NCBI GenBank assembly: GCA_963844635.1
Contig: CAWJPD010000003.1
Coordinates: 930,001 to 994,000 of the forward strand
DNA from: JAJPKK01 sp963844635
GTDB lineage: Bacteria; Pseudomonadota; Alphaproteobacteria; Rhizobiales; Xanthobacteraceae
Direction: 5' to 3'
DNA length: 64,000 nucleotides
This document shows positions 8,746 to 18,116 of this stretch, piece by piece (position 1 is the first letter of the stretch; the number at the start of each line of letters is the position of its first letter). A program made the position numbers and the translations under genes. The notes beneath the pieces were generated by a model. It was given only the letters and a program-made list of their open reading frames with translations, searched no databases and was not told the DNA's origin.

Positions 8746-10173
8746 ATGACGACCTATCCGCAGTTGCAACTCTACATCGATGGACGCTGGAAAGCGGCTG
8801 ATGGGCAGCCTGTCTTGAACCCTGCCGACGAGAGTGTGATCGGTACCGTTCCTCACGCGACGCACGCCGATCTCGATGCTGCGCTCGCAGCGGCAAGCGA
8901 GGGGTGGCGCGTTTGGCGCAATACTTCTCCGGCGAAACGCGCCGAGATCATCCTCAAAGCAGCGCAGCTCATCCGAGAGCGCTCCGAGGAGATGGCGGTC
9001 GTGATGACGCTCGAGCAGGGGAAGCCCATCGCACAATCGCGCCAGGAGGTCTTGCGGGCATGCGAGATCATCGAATGGGACGCGACCGAGGGGCGTCGGC
9101 TCTACGGCCGCGTCATTCCGAGCGAACCGGGCATGCGGCATACCGTCTTGCGTCAGCCGATCGGCGTCGTGGCCGCGTTTTCGCCCTGGAATTTCCCGCT
9201 GGTTTCGCCGTCCCGCAAAGTCGCCGGAGCGCTCGCGGCGGGTTGCGCCATTATTCTCAAGGCATCCGAGGAGACCCCGGCCGGCGCCGTGCAGTTGGTC
9301 CGCGCGTTCGCCGATGCGGGACTGCCATCCGGAGTCCTCAACCTCGTGTTCGGAACGCCGGCGGACATCTCCGAGTATATTATCCCAGACCCGACGGTGC
9401 GGCTGGTTACGTTCACGGGATCGATTCCGATCGGCAAGAGGCTCGCGGCGCTTGCGGGCGCTCATATGAAGCCGGCGATCATGGAACTCGGCGGTCACGC
9501 GCCGGTCATCATATGCGACGATGTCGACCCTGCTGCCGCTGCCGCGACCTCGCTCGCGGGCAAGTTGCGCAATGCCGGCCAGGTCTGCGTGTCCCCGACC
9601 CGCTTTTACGTGCAGGAGGCGATCTACGAGCCGTTCACCTCGGCGTTCGTCGAAAAGGCACGCTCCATCAAAGTCGGTGATGGGCTTGATCCGTCGAACC
9701 AAATGGGACCGCTCGCGAACCACAGGCGCATCGAAACAATGGAAACCATGGTCGCCGACGCGAAGGCCAAGGGGGCGCGCGTGCTCACCGGCGGCAGCCG
9801 GCTCGGCAATCGCGGTTATTTCTATCCGCTGACGGTGCTGGCGGATGTTCCCGAGGAGGCTCGCGCCATGCGGGAGGAACCGTTCGGACCGATGGCCTTG
9901 ATCAATCCGGTGAAGACGCTGGACGAGGCGATCGAAAAGGCGAACGCTCTCCCCTATGGCCTCGCCGCTTATGCCTTTACCCGCTCAGCAAAAAATGCCG
10001 ATCGTCTTGCGGATGGCGTCGAAGTGGGAAATCTTTCGATCAACCATTTCGTGGCTTCGATAGCCGAAACTCCGTTCGGAGGCGTCAAGGAGAGTGGCTA
10101 TGGCCGCGAGGGGGGCACCGAGGGGCTTGCATGCTACACCGTCGCCAAGAACGTTTCGCATTTGATGATGTGA
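8746..10173 (+). CDS. NAD(P)-dependent aldehyde dehydrogenase, succinate-semialdehyde type
   Basis: 475 residues from ATG 8746, preceded by AGGA. Family blocks are AAFSPWNFPL (cofactor), FTGS, ELGGHAP with the general base Glu247, GQVCVSPTR with the nucleophile Cys281, EEPFGP, and the end PFGGVKESGYGREGG. The length and the GFG-like C-terminal 'ESGYGREGG' fit the GabD/succinate-semialdehyde branch, which oxidises short-chain semialdehydes to acids. A long in-frame extension upstream has poor codon use and is not needed. Substrate cannot be fixed from sequence; no 4-aminobutyrate genes are nearby. Confidence 0.9.
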   Translation: MTTYPQLQLYIDGRWKAADGQPVLNPADESVIGTVPHATHADLDAALAAASEGWRVWRNTSPAKRAEIILKAAQLIRERSEEMAVVMTLEQGKPIAQSRQEVLRACEIIEWDATEGRRLYGRVIPSEPGMRHTVLRQPIGVVAAFSPWNFPLVSPSRKVAGALAAGCAIILKASEETPAGAVQLVRAFADAGLPSGVLNLVFGTPADISEYIIPDPTVRLVTFTGSIPIGKRLAALAGAHMKPAIMELGGHAPVIICDDVDPAAAAATSLAGKLRNAGQVCVSPTRFYVQEAIYEPFTSAFVEKARSIKVGDGLDPSNQMGPLANHRRIETMETMVADAKAKGARVLTGGSRLGNRGYFYPLTVLADVPEEARAMREEPFGPMALINPVKTLDEAIEKANALPYGLAAYAFTRSAKNADRLADGVEVGNLSINHFVASIAETPFGGVKESGYGREGGTEGLACYTVAKNVSHLMM

Positions 10174-10510
10174 GCGGGCAGGCCGGTCGCTCATTTTCGC
10201 GCGAGATGGCCGCGGAGATGTGACGGGAAATCTGAGGTGCCGACCCTTGGCTGTTGCCAAGCGCGGCTGCGCAACGTCGTTGTCATAGATTACGGCGGAA
10301 CCATCTTCGGCACCGGTTCGTTGCCCGGCGCACGATTGGCGAGAGCGCCTTTCACAGCAGCTCACGACGATGTGTTGCGTGCCGACGGCAGCTCTGTGCC
10401 ATCACAGAATGACCTGGCGCACCCGCTTTCCGGGACGTGCAGAATGTAATGTTGTAAACAGGAGGCGCTCCGGTCCTCACCGGAGACCGATTGATAAGAG
10501 GAGGAATTCG
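10174..10510. other. Intergenic region before the metallo-beta-lactamase-fold gene
   Basis: No gene found. The last bases hold a very strong ribosome site (AGAGGAGG) for the gene starting at 10511. The promoter should lie in 10380-10480. Confidence 0.4.
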
Positions 10511-12115
10511 ATGAGTAGACACCGACAGCTTGCCGCTGCCCTGCTATCCACCGCCGCGATCGCCCTCGGAATTGGCGCGAGCGCCGTCTCGGCGGCGCCG
10601 ACTTCACCGCAGGAGCGGGTCGACGCCGCATATAAGGCGATGGGCCTGACGAACGCGGTCAACACGCTTGTCGTGAAGGGCAGAATGCACACCTGGGATC
10701 CGGGCGAATCTGAAGACGCCTACAAGCCTGAAACGGGCGATTTTGGCGCCTCGACGTTCACCGAAAGCGCCGACCTCGGACGCGGACTTTACCGCGTCGA
10801 CTGGATGCGCCAGAAGCCGAATGGCGGAATGCGCGACTACACCGAGGTTTTCTCGAACGAAGTCGGCGGCAAGATGGGCGGCTATGTCACCGGCGTTGAC
10901 ATCAACAACGGGACGCCGGCCCGCGCCGTCGGCCCGGCCGACAAACCTCTGCACACGATGTCTGGGGTGAGGCTGACGGCGGAGCTGCGCGAACTGGAGC
11001 GCGACAACGTCGTGAGCGAGATGCACGCCAATCCAGGGAAAGTATCCGACTATCCTCAACAAACGGTCGACGGAAAGACCTATCCGGCGGTCCAGTATAA
11101 CGGCACCTACGGCACCTTCATCGTGCTGTTCGATCCGGCGACCAGCCTGCCGGCCGTCGTCAGGACGCGCGACTTCGACGTGATCGAAGGCGACTCCAAT
11201 TACGACCAGACATTGTCCGACTGGCACGATGCCGGTCGCGGCGTGAAGGTGCCGTTCCATCAGGTCATCACCATCAACGGACTGAAGATCTTCGACACCA
11301 CGCTGACGGAAGCTTCGGTGAATTCGGCCCTTCCGGCCGACACCTTCGCGATCCCGGCGGAGCTGCGCGGCAAGGCGGAGGCGCCGGCTCCCGTCGAGAA
11401 TGTGCGCTGGCAATGGGTGCTGCGGCGCATGGGCAACGGCTTCTATCTCGATTCCGATGCCTACTACACTGCCGACGGCGGCAGCCTGAAGATCCAGGAC
11501 GTCGGCCCGAACATCAGCTTCGTGAACGGCGGATCGCACAACACCCTGATCGTCGCAACCAACGATGGTTTGATCGCGATCGAAGCGCCGGGTGACGACG
11601 GCCAGTCGAAGATCGTGATGGGCCTTGCGGAGCAGAAATATCCCGGCAAGCCGTGGAAATATCTGCTGCTCGACCACCACCACATCGATCACATCGGCGG
11701 CTTGCGCGCCTTCGCCGCGGCGGGGGCGACCATCGTGGTCGGCAAGGGCGACGGCGCCTTCTACCGCAAGGTGCTGTCGGCGCCGGAGACGCTCAATCCC
11801 TACGGAACCAAGCAGGTGCCGCCGAAGGTCGAGGAAGTCGACGGCAAGTGGAGCGTGACGGAAGGCGGCCGCACCATCGAAGCCTATTCGCTCGATAATC
11901 CGCACTCCACCGGGTACATCATCCCCTATATTCCGGATGCGAAGTTCGGCTTCGTCACCGACATCTGGAGCCCGGCGCCGCGGATACCGCCGGCTAACCC
12001 TGAGACCACTGCGCTTGTAAAGGGTGTCCAGAAGATGGGCATTCAGATGGACAAGATGGCGGGTGGCCACGGCGGTGTCGGCAATTTCGCCGATCTCGAA
12101 AAGACGGTGAAGTAA
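10511..12115 (+). CDS. Exported metallo-beta-lactamase-fold hydrolase
   Basis: 534 residues from ATG 10511, which has AGAGGAGG upstream. Residues 1-30 are a signal peptide ending VSAAP. The first half (to ~290) is an outer-membrane-lipoprotein-like beta region with Y/W-rich strands. The second half is an MBL fold with DHHHIDHIGG at ~388-397 (the HxHxDH metal motif in the form HHHIDH), preceded by NTLIVATNDGLIAIE and followed by a late HSTGYIIPYIP strand and a final MAGGHG. The fold binds one or two metal ions and cleaves esters, thioesters or lactones. The substrate is unknown. It appears monocistronic. Confidence 0.85.
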   Translation: MSRHRQLAAALLSTAAIALGIGASAVSAAPTSPQERVDAAYKAMGLTNAVNTLVVKGRMHTWDPGESEDAYKPETGDFGASTFTESADLGRGLYRVDWMRQKPNGGMRDYTEVFSNEVGGKMGGYVTGVDINNGTPARAVGPADKPLHTMSGVRLTAELRELERDNVVSEMHANPGKVSDYPQQTVDGKTYPAVQYNGTYGTFIVLFDPATSLPAVVRTRDFDVIEGDSNYDQTLSDWHDAGRGVKVPFHQVITINGLKIFDTTLTEASVNSALPADTFAIPAELRGKAEAPAPVENVRWQWVLRRMGNGFYLDSDAYYTADGGSLKIQDVGPNISFVNGGSHNTLIVATNDGLIAIEAPGDDGQSKIVMGLAEQKYPGKPWKYLLLDHHHIDHIGGLRAFAAAGATIVVGKGDGAFYRKVLSAPETLNPYGTKQVPPKVEEVDGKWSVTEGGRTIEAYSLDNPHSTGYIIPYIPDAKFGFVTDIWSPAPRIPPANPETTALVKGVQKMGIQMDKMAGGHGGVGNFADLEKTVK

Positions 12116-12387
12116 GCGGAGCGAGGCACAAGATCATCGGCGAGCAGATGCTCGCCGATGCCATCCGCGGTCCCGCTATTCGCGGCGGTTGCCGGCGGCA
12201 GTGCAATCGTTTCGATCTTGGACAGATCAAGCTTGCGCGACGCGTGATCGATATCGAATCCCACAACGTCGCCTTTGGCATCAAAATCCACGAACAGACC
12301 TTGAACGACCGCGCGAGCCTCCGTGCCGGGAGAGTTCTTCAGTTCGATATAAAGACTGTCGGTCCCTGGATAATAGTGCAGCTTCCT
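12043..12387 (-). pseudogene. DUF2283-type small protein with lost start codon
   Basis: Read from 12384, the frame gives KLHYYPGTDSLYIELK, then EARAVVQGLFVDFDAKGD and DIDHASRKLDL, which is the DUF2283 fold (three strands and a helix). The family normally begins M-K-V/L-x-Y. Here the codon in the Met position (12385-12387) is AGG, and a stop sits shortly before it, so no usable ATG, GTG or TTG precedes the domain. A GTG inside the domain would lose the first strands. The frame runs on into the 3' end of the convergent MBL gene, so the C-terminal end may also be altered. A single T-to-G change or sequence error would restore the start. Confidence 0.55.
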
Positions 12388-12409
12388 GGCTTGTCCTCAC
12401 GGAAGTTTA

Positions 12410-12511
12410 GCGCATGATCCCGCAAAGTTGCAGACTTTTCGGACAAGATCATGCGCAAAATCAATGATAATCGAGCGCGAAGCAATTCAACCTGAACGCA
12501 TCCTGCTCTAG
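12410..12511 (+). repeat. R1 repeat, copy 4
   Basis: Complete copy (CGCATGATCCCGCAAAGTTG ... GAACGCATCCTGCTCTA). It lies between the divergent DUF2283 remnant and the end of the VOC gene. Confidence 0.85.
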
Positions 12512-12521
12512 GTCATGCCGC

Positions 12522-12986
12522 TTATTTTTGGCTGAAAATCTGAACGTTCACGCCGTCGGGGTCTTTGACATGCAAACCGGCGTAGGGATCGTCCAGCGGA
12601 GTAGCGCCGCGCTGCTGGAGATAGCGCGTGGCGGCCTCCTTGCTGAACCCGAGCACCCCGAGCGCGAAGTGATCAACGATACCGGCCGGGCTTTGGTGAT
12701 TGAGCGAGACCAGTGTCCGAGTGACCCCAAGCCGAATGATGCCCAGCGGCTGGTCCTCGCTGATGACGGTGAAGCCGAACATCTTTTGATAAAACTCGAC
12801 CGAGCGCGCGAGATCGGCGACCTGGATGCTGACATGATCGACGTCCGCGCGCTTGAAATCGAGGTCCTGCTGGGCGGTGGCAGCCGTGCCGCTTGCAGCC
12901 AGCATCGCAAGTCCTTGGACCAGCTCTCTACGGCCGAGCCTGCCCTCTTCGAAGCGGGTCACAAGATTGGAGATCATCGATTCCAT
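12522..12986 (-). CDS. Exported VOC-superfamily (glyoxalase-like) protein
   Basis: Starts at ATG 12986, with AAGGA six bases before. The N-terminus has a twin-arginine-like signal (LGRRELVQGLAMLAASGTAATA). The single VOC domain runs from VDHVSIQVADLARSVEFYQ to DPDGVNVQIFSQK, including the strand LVSLNHQ and the C-terminal 'DPDG...' block. Metal ligands in the family are usually H, E, H, E; here the first H (VDH) is present and the terminal Glu is replaced by Gln (NVQIF), so activity may differ from classic glyoxalases. An export signal on a VOC protein is seen in Hyphomicrobiales. Role unknown. Confidence 0.8.
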   Translation of the reverse strand: MESMISNLVTRFEEGRLGRRELVQGLAMLAASGTAATAQQDLDFKRADVDHVSIQVADLARSVEFYQKMFGFTVISEDQPLGIIRLGVTRTLVSLNHQSPAGIVDHFALGVLGFSKEAATRYLQQRGATPLDDPYAGLHVKDPDGVNVQIFSQK

Positions 12987-13244
12987 TGTAAAATCCTTTG
13001 CACGTGACGAACCGGCCATGACCGTAGGTCGCGGTCCCGCCGCGGATCGAAACGGAAGGCCCTATTGGGACGAAATGAGGGCGGTCGCGATTGAGCCGGG
13101 CCGTGAGCGAAGGGCAGGCCGGTTAATTCATTGCGGAGCGCGGCTGGCCGATTGGGTGTGGGCAAACACAGCGACCCAGCCGGAACTGAGCGCCCGAATC
13201 AGATAGCATCAGGCGGCGATCGCGACGACACAGCCCGATTCCCG

Positions 13245-15950
13245 ATGACAGTTCTGGCTCCCGTCCTCAGCCCTCATGGCGTGCTCGCCCTCAAGGCGTC
13301 AAGCGAAGGGGCCGCGCTGGACGAGGCGCGCGGCGCGCGGCTCGAACAGGCGTTTGCCCGCGGCTCGGGTCATGGGCTGTTGTATCTCGGCGCCAACGAG
13401 ATCGGCGCGATTCTTCCGCCATTAATCTCTTATTGGCGGGAGTTCGGGTCGCGCTACGTGACCGCGCTATGCGCTCTCCCCGGCCTCGATGAAGCTTTGA
13501 GCAAGCCCGCCGTCCCTTCTCCGCCGTCCACCGAATTGAACAGATTTGCCGCAGCGGTTCCGCCCATGATCGGAGCGGAGTATTTGACATCCGCGGTACT
13601 TGCCGATTTGTGGCTGAAGACGGATGCGGCATTCGATGCGGAATTGGCCGATGCCCAGGCGTCCGTTCAGACCTTTCTCAAGTCGCGTCACCCTGCCTGG
13701 TATCTGGTCGGGCGCGTGCATTTCAATCTCGCCGAAAACCCGAGGGATGAGGAAGCCCCGTTCGCCTTCATCGCCACCTACACGACACGGCTGTCGATGC
13801 AGGCCAAGGCGCAGCATCTGCCGCTCGGCAAGGCCTTGCAGGAATATGCGGGCGCCAAGAATCGCGAGCGTCTGCTGTCGCTGCTGATGCCGGTTGCGCG
13901 CGCCGCGGAACGCTGCGGCTGGTTGAAGGGCATGGTGGACACCGGCGAAATCTATCATCCGCTGCGCTGGGGACCGCAACAGGCCCTGCAATTCCTCAAA
14001 GATGTGCCGGCATTGGAAGGCACCGGCGTGGTCGTACGCGTGCCGGCAAGCTGGCGCATGAACCGGCCCGTGCGCCCGCAGGTGAAGGCGATCGTTGGTG
14101 GCCGGCCGCCCTCCCAGTTGGGGATCGATGCGCTGCTCGACTTCCGGGTCGAGGTGACGCTCGAGGGCGAGACGCTGACAAAGGCCGAAATCAAGCGACT
14201 GCTCGCGCATTCCGACGGGCTTGCCTTCTTTCGCGGCAAGTGGATCGAGGTCGACCGTGAACGACTGAGCCGGACCCTCGATCAGTTCCAGGCGATCGAG
14301 CGGCAAGCTGCCACCGAGGGGCTTTCGTTTGGCGAGGCCACGCGGTTGCTGGCGGGGGCCGCGATTTCCGGCGAGCCAGCCGAGGTCCCCTCCGCCGTCA
14401 ATTGGAGCCAGACGGTGGCGGGTCCATGGCTGGCGCAAACGCTGGCCGAACTGCGTCGGCCCGACGGATCACGGCGCATCGATCCCGGTCAATCCCTCAA
14501 AGGCACGCTGCGGCCATATCAGCAGGCCGGCGTGCAGTGGTTGCACTTGCTTGCCAGGCTCGGCCTTGGCGCCTGCCTCGCCGACGACATGGGGCTCGGC
14601 AAGACGATCCAGGTGCTGTCGCTGCTGCTGGTGCTGAAGGACCGCGCGGCCGACGTCGGAAAGCCGTCGCTGCTCGTCGCACCGGCTTCGCTGCTCGCCA
14701 ATTGGACCGCGGAGATCGGCCGCTTCGCACCGAGCCTCAGGACGAAGGTGGTGCATCCCTCGGTGATGCCGGCGGACGAACTGAAGTTGGAGGACGGGGG
14801 CGGCCTCACGGACATTCACCTTGTCATCACCACCTATGGCTTTCTGTTGCGGGCGTCGTGGCTGACGGCGAGATCATGGCGGCTCGTCATTCTCGACGAG
14901 GCCCAGGCGATCAAGAACCCGGCCGCCAAGCAGACCAAGGCCGTCAAGCAGCTCAAAGCCGAGGGGCGGGTCGCGTTGACCGGCACCCCGATCGAAAACC
15001 GCCTCGGCGACCTCTGGTCGATCTTCGATTTCATCAACCCGGGGCTGCTCGGATCGCCAAAGCAGTTCTCCGCCTATGCCAAGCGGCTCGCCGAAAGCGA
15101 AGGGATCAACCCCTACGGCCCGCTGCGCGAACTCGTGCAGCCCTACGTCCTGCGTCGGATGAAGACGGACAAGAGCATCATCGCCGACTTGCCGGACAAG
15201 ACTGAGGTGAAGGCCTTCTGCGCGCTCAGCCGACAGCAGGCGGCGCTGTACCAGCAGGCGGTCGACGATTTCGCCGAACGGCTCGGCGCTGCCGAGGGCA
15301 TCGAACGCAAGGGCATGGTGCTGGCTCTGTTGATGCGGCTCAAACAAATCTGCAACCACCCGTCACAATGGCTCGGCGACAAATCCTGGGCGGAGCAGAA
15401 CAGCGGCAAGTTCACCCGCCTGCGCGACATCACCGAGGAGATCGCCGCGCGGCAGGAGAAGGCGCTGATCTTCACACAGTTCAGGGAGACCACCGGGCCG
15501 CTGTCGGCGTTCCTTGGCTCCGTGTTCGGCCGCGAAGGTCTCGTTCTGCATGGCGAGACAGCGGTTGGAAAGCGCCAGCAACTGGTCCGCCGCTTCCAGG
15601 AGGACGAGGACGTTCCGTACTTCGTGCTGTCGGTGAAGGCTGGCGGAGCTGGGCTCAATTTGACCGCGGCGTCACACGTTATCCATTTTGATCGCTGGTG
15701 GAACCCCGCCGTTGAAAACCAGGCCACCGACCGTGCCTTTCGCATTGGGCAGACCAAGAACGTCCTGGTGCATAAATTCGTCTGCCGCGGCACCGTCGAA
15801 GACAAGATCGACAAGATGATCGAGGCGAAGCGGCAACTCGCCGGAGATTTTCTCGGCGTCGGCGCAGAAGCGGTTCTGACCGAAATGCAGGACGACGAAC
15901 TGCTCAGGCTCGTGACATTGGATTTGGCAGCGGCAACGAAGGAGAACTGA
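13245..15950 (+). CDS. SNF2/HepA-type helicase-like ATPase
   Basis: 901 residues from ATG 13245 (an in-frame extension to 13131 exists). The N-terminal ~400 residues match the SNF2-associated bacterial domain that precedes the motor in the YwqA/HepA group. Motor motifs are DDMGLGKT (~446-453, Walker A), VITTYG, DEAQAIKN (motif II), ALTGTPIENR (III), then the second RecA lobe with FTQFRET, LSVKAGGAGLNL and ATDRAFRIGQ (VI). It should translocate on double-stranded DNA. Its stop TGA overlaps the start of the SWIM protein at 15950, so the two are translated together. The same pair (ywqA-ywqB) occurs in Bacillus; the process served is still poorly defined. Confidence 0.93.
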   Translation: MTVLAPVLSPHGVLALKASSEGAALDEARGARLEQAFARGSGHGLLYLGANEIGAILPPLISYWREFGSRYVTALCALPGLDEALSKPAVPSPPSTELNRFAAAVPPMIGAEYLTSAVLADLWLKTDAAFDAELADAQASVQTFLKSRHPAWYLVGRVHFNLAENPRDEEAPFAFIATYTTRLSMQAKAQHLPLGKALQEYAGAKNRERLLSLLMPVARAAERCGWLKGMVDTGEIYHPLRWGPQQALQFLKDVPALEGTGVVVRVPASWRMNRPVRPQVKAIVGGRPPSQLGIDALLDFRVEVTLEGETLTKAEIKRLLAHSDGLAFFRGKWIEVDRERLSRTLDQFQAIERQAATEGLSFGEATRLLAGAAISGEPAEVPSAVNWSQTVAGPWLAQTLAELRRPDGSRRIDPGQSLKGTLRPYQQAGVQWLHLLARLGLGACLADDMGLGKTIQVLSLLLVLKDRAADVGKPSLLVAPASLLANWTAEIGRFAPSLRTKVVHPSVMPADELKLEDGGGLTDIHLVITTYGFLLRASWLTARSWRLVILDEAQAIKNPAAKQTKAVKQLKAEGRVALTGTPIENRLGDLWSIFDFINPGLLGSPKQFSAYAKRLAESEGINPYGPLRELVQPYVLRRMKTDKSIIADLPDKTEVKAFCALSRQQAALYQQAVDDFAERLGAAEGIERKGMVLALLMRLKQICNHPSQWLGDKSWAEQNSGKFTRLRDITEEIAARQEKALIFTQFRETTGPLSAFLGSVFGREGLVLHGETAVGKRQQLVRRFQEDEDVPYFVLSVKAGGAGLNLTAASHVIHFDRWWNPAVENQATDRAFRIGQTKNVLVHKFVCRGTVEDKIDKMIEAKRQLAGDFLGVGAEAVLTEMQDDELLRLVTLDLAAATKEN

Positions 15951-17017
15951 TGATGGGCTATTTCGGCTTCGGATGGGGGAACTATGTTTCGGTAGCCGAG
16001 AAGCGCCTGCGGGCCGAGAAGGAACTGGCCAAAATCAAGAAGAAGGGATACCGGACCGCGCCTGTCACCATCGAAGGGCGCAAGATCGCGAAGAATTTTT
16101 GGGGGAAATCATGGTGCGAAAACCTCGAGCGATACAGCGACTTCGCAACCCGCTTGCCGCGCGGCCGCAGCTATGTCTGCAACGGATGTGTTGTCGACCT
16201 GCAGGTCGCGCGGGGCAAAGTCTCCGCCAAGGTCAGCGGCTCAAAGCTTTATGATGTCACGATCACCATTGCACCTGTCGTCACGAAGCGCTGGCAAGCC
16301 ATCTGCCGCGATTGCGCAGGTTCGATCGAGTCCCTGATTGAACTTCTTCAAGGCCGGCTGGCCAAGGGGGTGATGGAGCGGGTCTGCCGCGGAGACGACG
16401 GCCTATTTCCCGCACCCGGCGAAATCAAGCTCTCCTGTACGTGTCCAGACTGGGCCGATATGTGCAAGCATGTCGCGGCGACGCTCTATGGTGTCGGCGC
16501 CCGTTTGGATGCGCATCCCCAATTGCTGTTCGTGCTGCGCGGCGTCGATGAGGGAGAATTGGTCGCCAACGCTGGTCAGAACCTGGCGCAGCCGATGGCG
16601 CCCTCCGCTGCGGCCGTGCTGGATACCGGAGATGTTGCCGCTCTCTTCGGCCTTGACATGGCCGAAGCGGATGCTGCGGAAATCCGGGCTGTCCCGGTCG
16701 CCACACCTCTCCCGCGGACCAAGGCCGAAAAACGAGCCACCGCCGCAAAAGGAAGCAAGTCCGCAAAAGGAGGCCCGTCCGCAAAAGCAGGAACGTCCGC
16801 AAAACGGGGCACGTCCGCTAAAGGACGAACGTCCGCAAAAGGAGGAAGTTACCCAAAACGAGGTAAGCCCTTCGTCGAGGGACGAGCACCCGTTGCCGGG
16901 AATGGCGCTCCGGCGACCGGCCTCAAGGCCGGGTCAGCGCGGGGTGCCAAAACACCGGTCAAAAATTTGCAGCGACGCGGGCGGGCGAAGACTCCCGAGC
17001 GACCAGCGGCGGGATAG
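15950..17017 (+). CDS. SWIM zinc-finger protein, partner of the SNF2 ATPase
   Basis: 355 residues. The start ATG 15950 overlaps the preceding TGA, with AAGGAG upstream; ATG 15953 is an alternative. The SWIM motif CTCPDWADMCKH (CxCx(n)CxH, ~163-175) should bind zinc and DNA or protein. Before it, a conserved block GKSWCENLERYSDFATRLPRG marks the bacterial SWIM/YwqB family. The C-terminal ~120 residues are basic and low-complexity, with five tandem six-residue units of the type TSAKGG (nucleotide repeat 16757-16846). Such tails resemble histone-like lysine-rich tails and probably contact DNA; that is inference. Confidence 0.9.
   Translation: MMGYFGFGWGNYVSVAEKRLRAEKELAKIKKKGYRTAPVTIEGRKIAKNFWGKSWCENLERYSDFATRLPRGRSYVCNGCVVDLQVARGKVSAKVSGSKLYDVTITIAPVVTKRWQAICRDCAGSIESLIELLQGRLAKGVMERVCRGDDGLFPAPGEIKLSCTCPDWADMCKHVAATLYGVGARLDAHPQLLFVLRGVDEGELVANAGQNLAQPMAPSAAAVLDTGDVAALFGLDMAEADAAEIRAVPVATPLPRTKAEKRATAAKGSKSAKGGPSAKAGTSAKRGTSAKGRTSAKGGSYPKRGKPFVEGRAPVAGNGAPATGLKAGSARGAKTPVKNLQRRGRAKTPERPAAG
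16757..16846 (+). repeat. Five tandem 18-bp units coding TSAKGG-type hexapeptides
   Basis: Units start at 16757, 16775, 16793, 16811 and 16829. They code KSAKGG, PSAKAG, TSAKRG, TSAKGR and TSAKGG. Each contains GTCCGCAAAA or a close variant, and two contain AAAAGGAGG, an internal Shine-Dalgarno-like string within a coding region. Confidence 0.85.
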
Positions 17018-17027
17018 GTCCATAGTC

Positions 17028-17925
17028 TCACATTGAGGTTGCGGCGACCTTCTGCGTGGCCGAGCCAGGCAAAGTCGGGCCGGGTGGCGGCTTTGGCTGC
17101 GCCGCTCCCAACACGGACAACGGCCTGCTCGGTGGCGGTGCCGGAACGGCAACGGGGCCTTGGAACGGCGGCAGGACCACAACGCCCGGTCCAGGAGCTA
17201 CGTCCGGTCCGGGAAGCAGCCGATAGGCGGCGATGAGCTGATCGAGTGCGACGAGTGATTGTTCGACCTGCGCAGCCGAGGGCGTCGGTCCACCGAGGAC
17301 GAGGCGCTCCAGCGCGAAGCGGTAACTGACGGTGCGCGCGACCAGCGACCACTGTACCCAGCTTACCACCAGCGCATTCTCGGCATTGCGCGCCAGAGCG
17401 TTGCGTTGCTCCCATTCGCTTTTTTGCACGATCGCGGCGAGGCTCGCCTCGCGTTTGCGGTCCATGTCGAGAACGTGCGCCGCGATCTGGAAGAACTGCG
17501 GGATGCGGGTGCGATCGTTCTGGATGTCGTCATTGAGGTGCGCATATCTTGCCTCTTGCGAACGCACCGGGACGCTCAGCAGCGCCCTCGCATAAGCCTG
17601 CTCGTCGAAGCGCGACCAGTCGCGCCGAAAGATGCGCGCGATCCCGTATTCATTAAGGAAGCTGTACCAGCGCTGGCGGTCGTAAGGCGGTTCGATCAGT
17701 GGATAGGCGAGGTCGCGCAGCGCTCGCTCGTCGTCGGTCAAAGGGTAGCTCGAGCCTCGGTACACCATTGCCAAGTGCCGCTGTCGCGCCGACCCAGGCG
17801 TGCATATCGTCGCTGACGAGATCAGCGTTGACTCGGCCGAAATCGGTATTCGAGCAGCCGACGAGGAGGCCGACCGAGAAGATGGCGCCAACAAACGCAC
17901 GCGTCTGCGCGGCGCCCCCCATCAT
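17028..17925 (-). CDS. Putative lipoprotein (frameshifted)
   Basis: Starts at ATG 17925. The signal peptide ends in a lipobox LLVGC (MMGGAAQTRAFVGAIFSVG precedes it), so the protein should be a membrane-anchored lipoprotein. The frame breaks near 17780: before it HAWVGATAA, after it in the next frame MVYRGSSYPLTDDERALRD. The body is helical and rich in Arg/Glu, and the last 70 residues are Pro-rich (VVVLPPFQGPVAVPAPPP). No family is recognised. The start overlaps the stop of the small gene at 17922-18116 (ATGATG over TGA), so the two are translationally coupled. Confidence 0.65.
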
Positions 17926-18116
17926 GTCGAGGTCGCAGGTCGTCGCCGCTTGCGGCAGGGGCGAGACTTCGATCGAGTGGGTCGTATCTTGGCAGGCATG
18001 TCGAATTCACGCTCGATGCGGACGACCGGCAGAATGATAACGCTCGCACATCGACGGATCACGCGCGGCCCCCGCATCGCACGCCGCAACCCCGGAAAAG
18101 AGATCACCGCGCCCAT
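17922..18116 (-). CDS. Small basic protein coupled to the lipoprotein gene
   Basis: 64 residues from ATG 18116, with a strong ribosome site AGGAGG five bases before. The product reads MGAVISFPGLRR, then ASVIILPVVRIERE and a Lys/Arg-rich tail. The 'VIILPVVRIER' core resembles short proteins I know from Bradyrhizobium-type genomes, of unknown function. Its stop TGA overlaps the ATG of the lipoprotein gene. The basic tail suggests nucleic-acid or membrane-surface binding; that is inference. Confidence 0.6.
   Translation of the reverse strand: MGAVISFPGLRRAMRGPRVIRRCASVIILPVVRIEREFDMPAKIRPTRSKSRPCRKRRRPATST

Noticed and set aside
8392..9723. 443-codon open frame antisense to the aldehyde dehydrogenase
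   Set aside because: Shadow frame; the plus-strand enzyme has clear catalytic residues.
10604..12070. 488-codon open frame antisense to the MBL-fold gene
   Set aside because: It is a shadow of a GC-rich gene. The plus-strand gene has a signal peptide, metal motif and strong ribosome site; the antisense product is His/Arg-rich with no family look.
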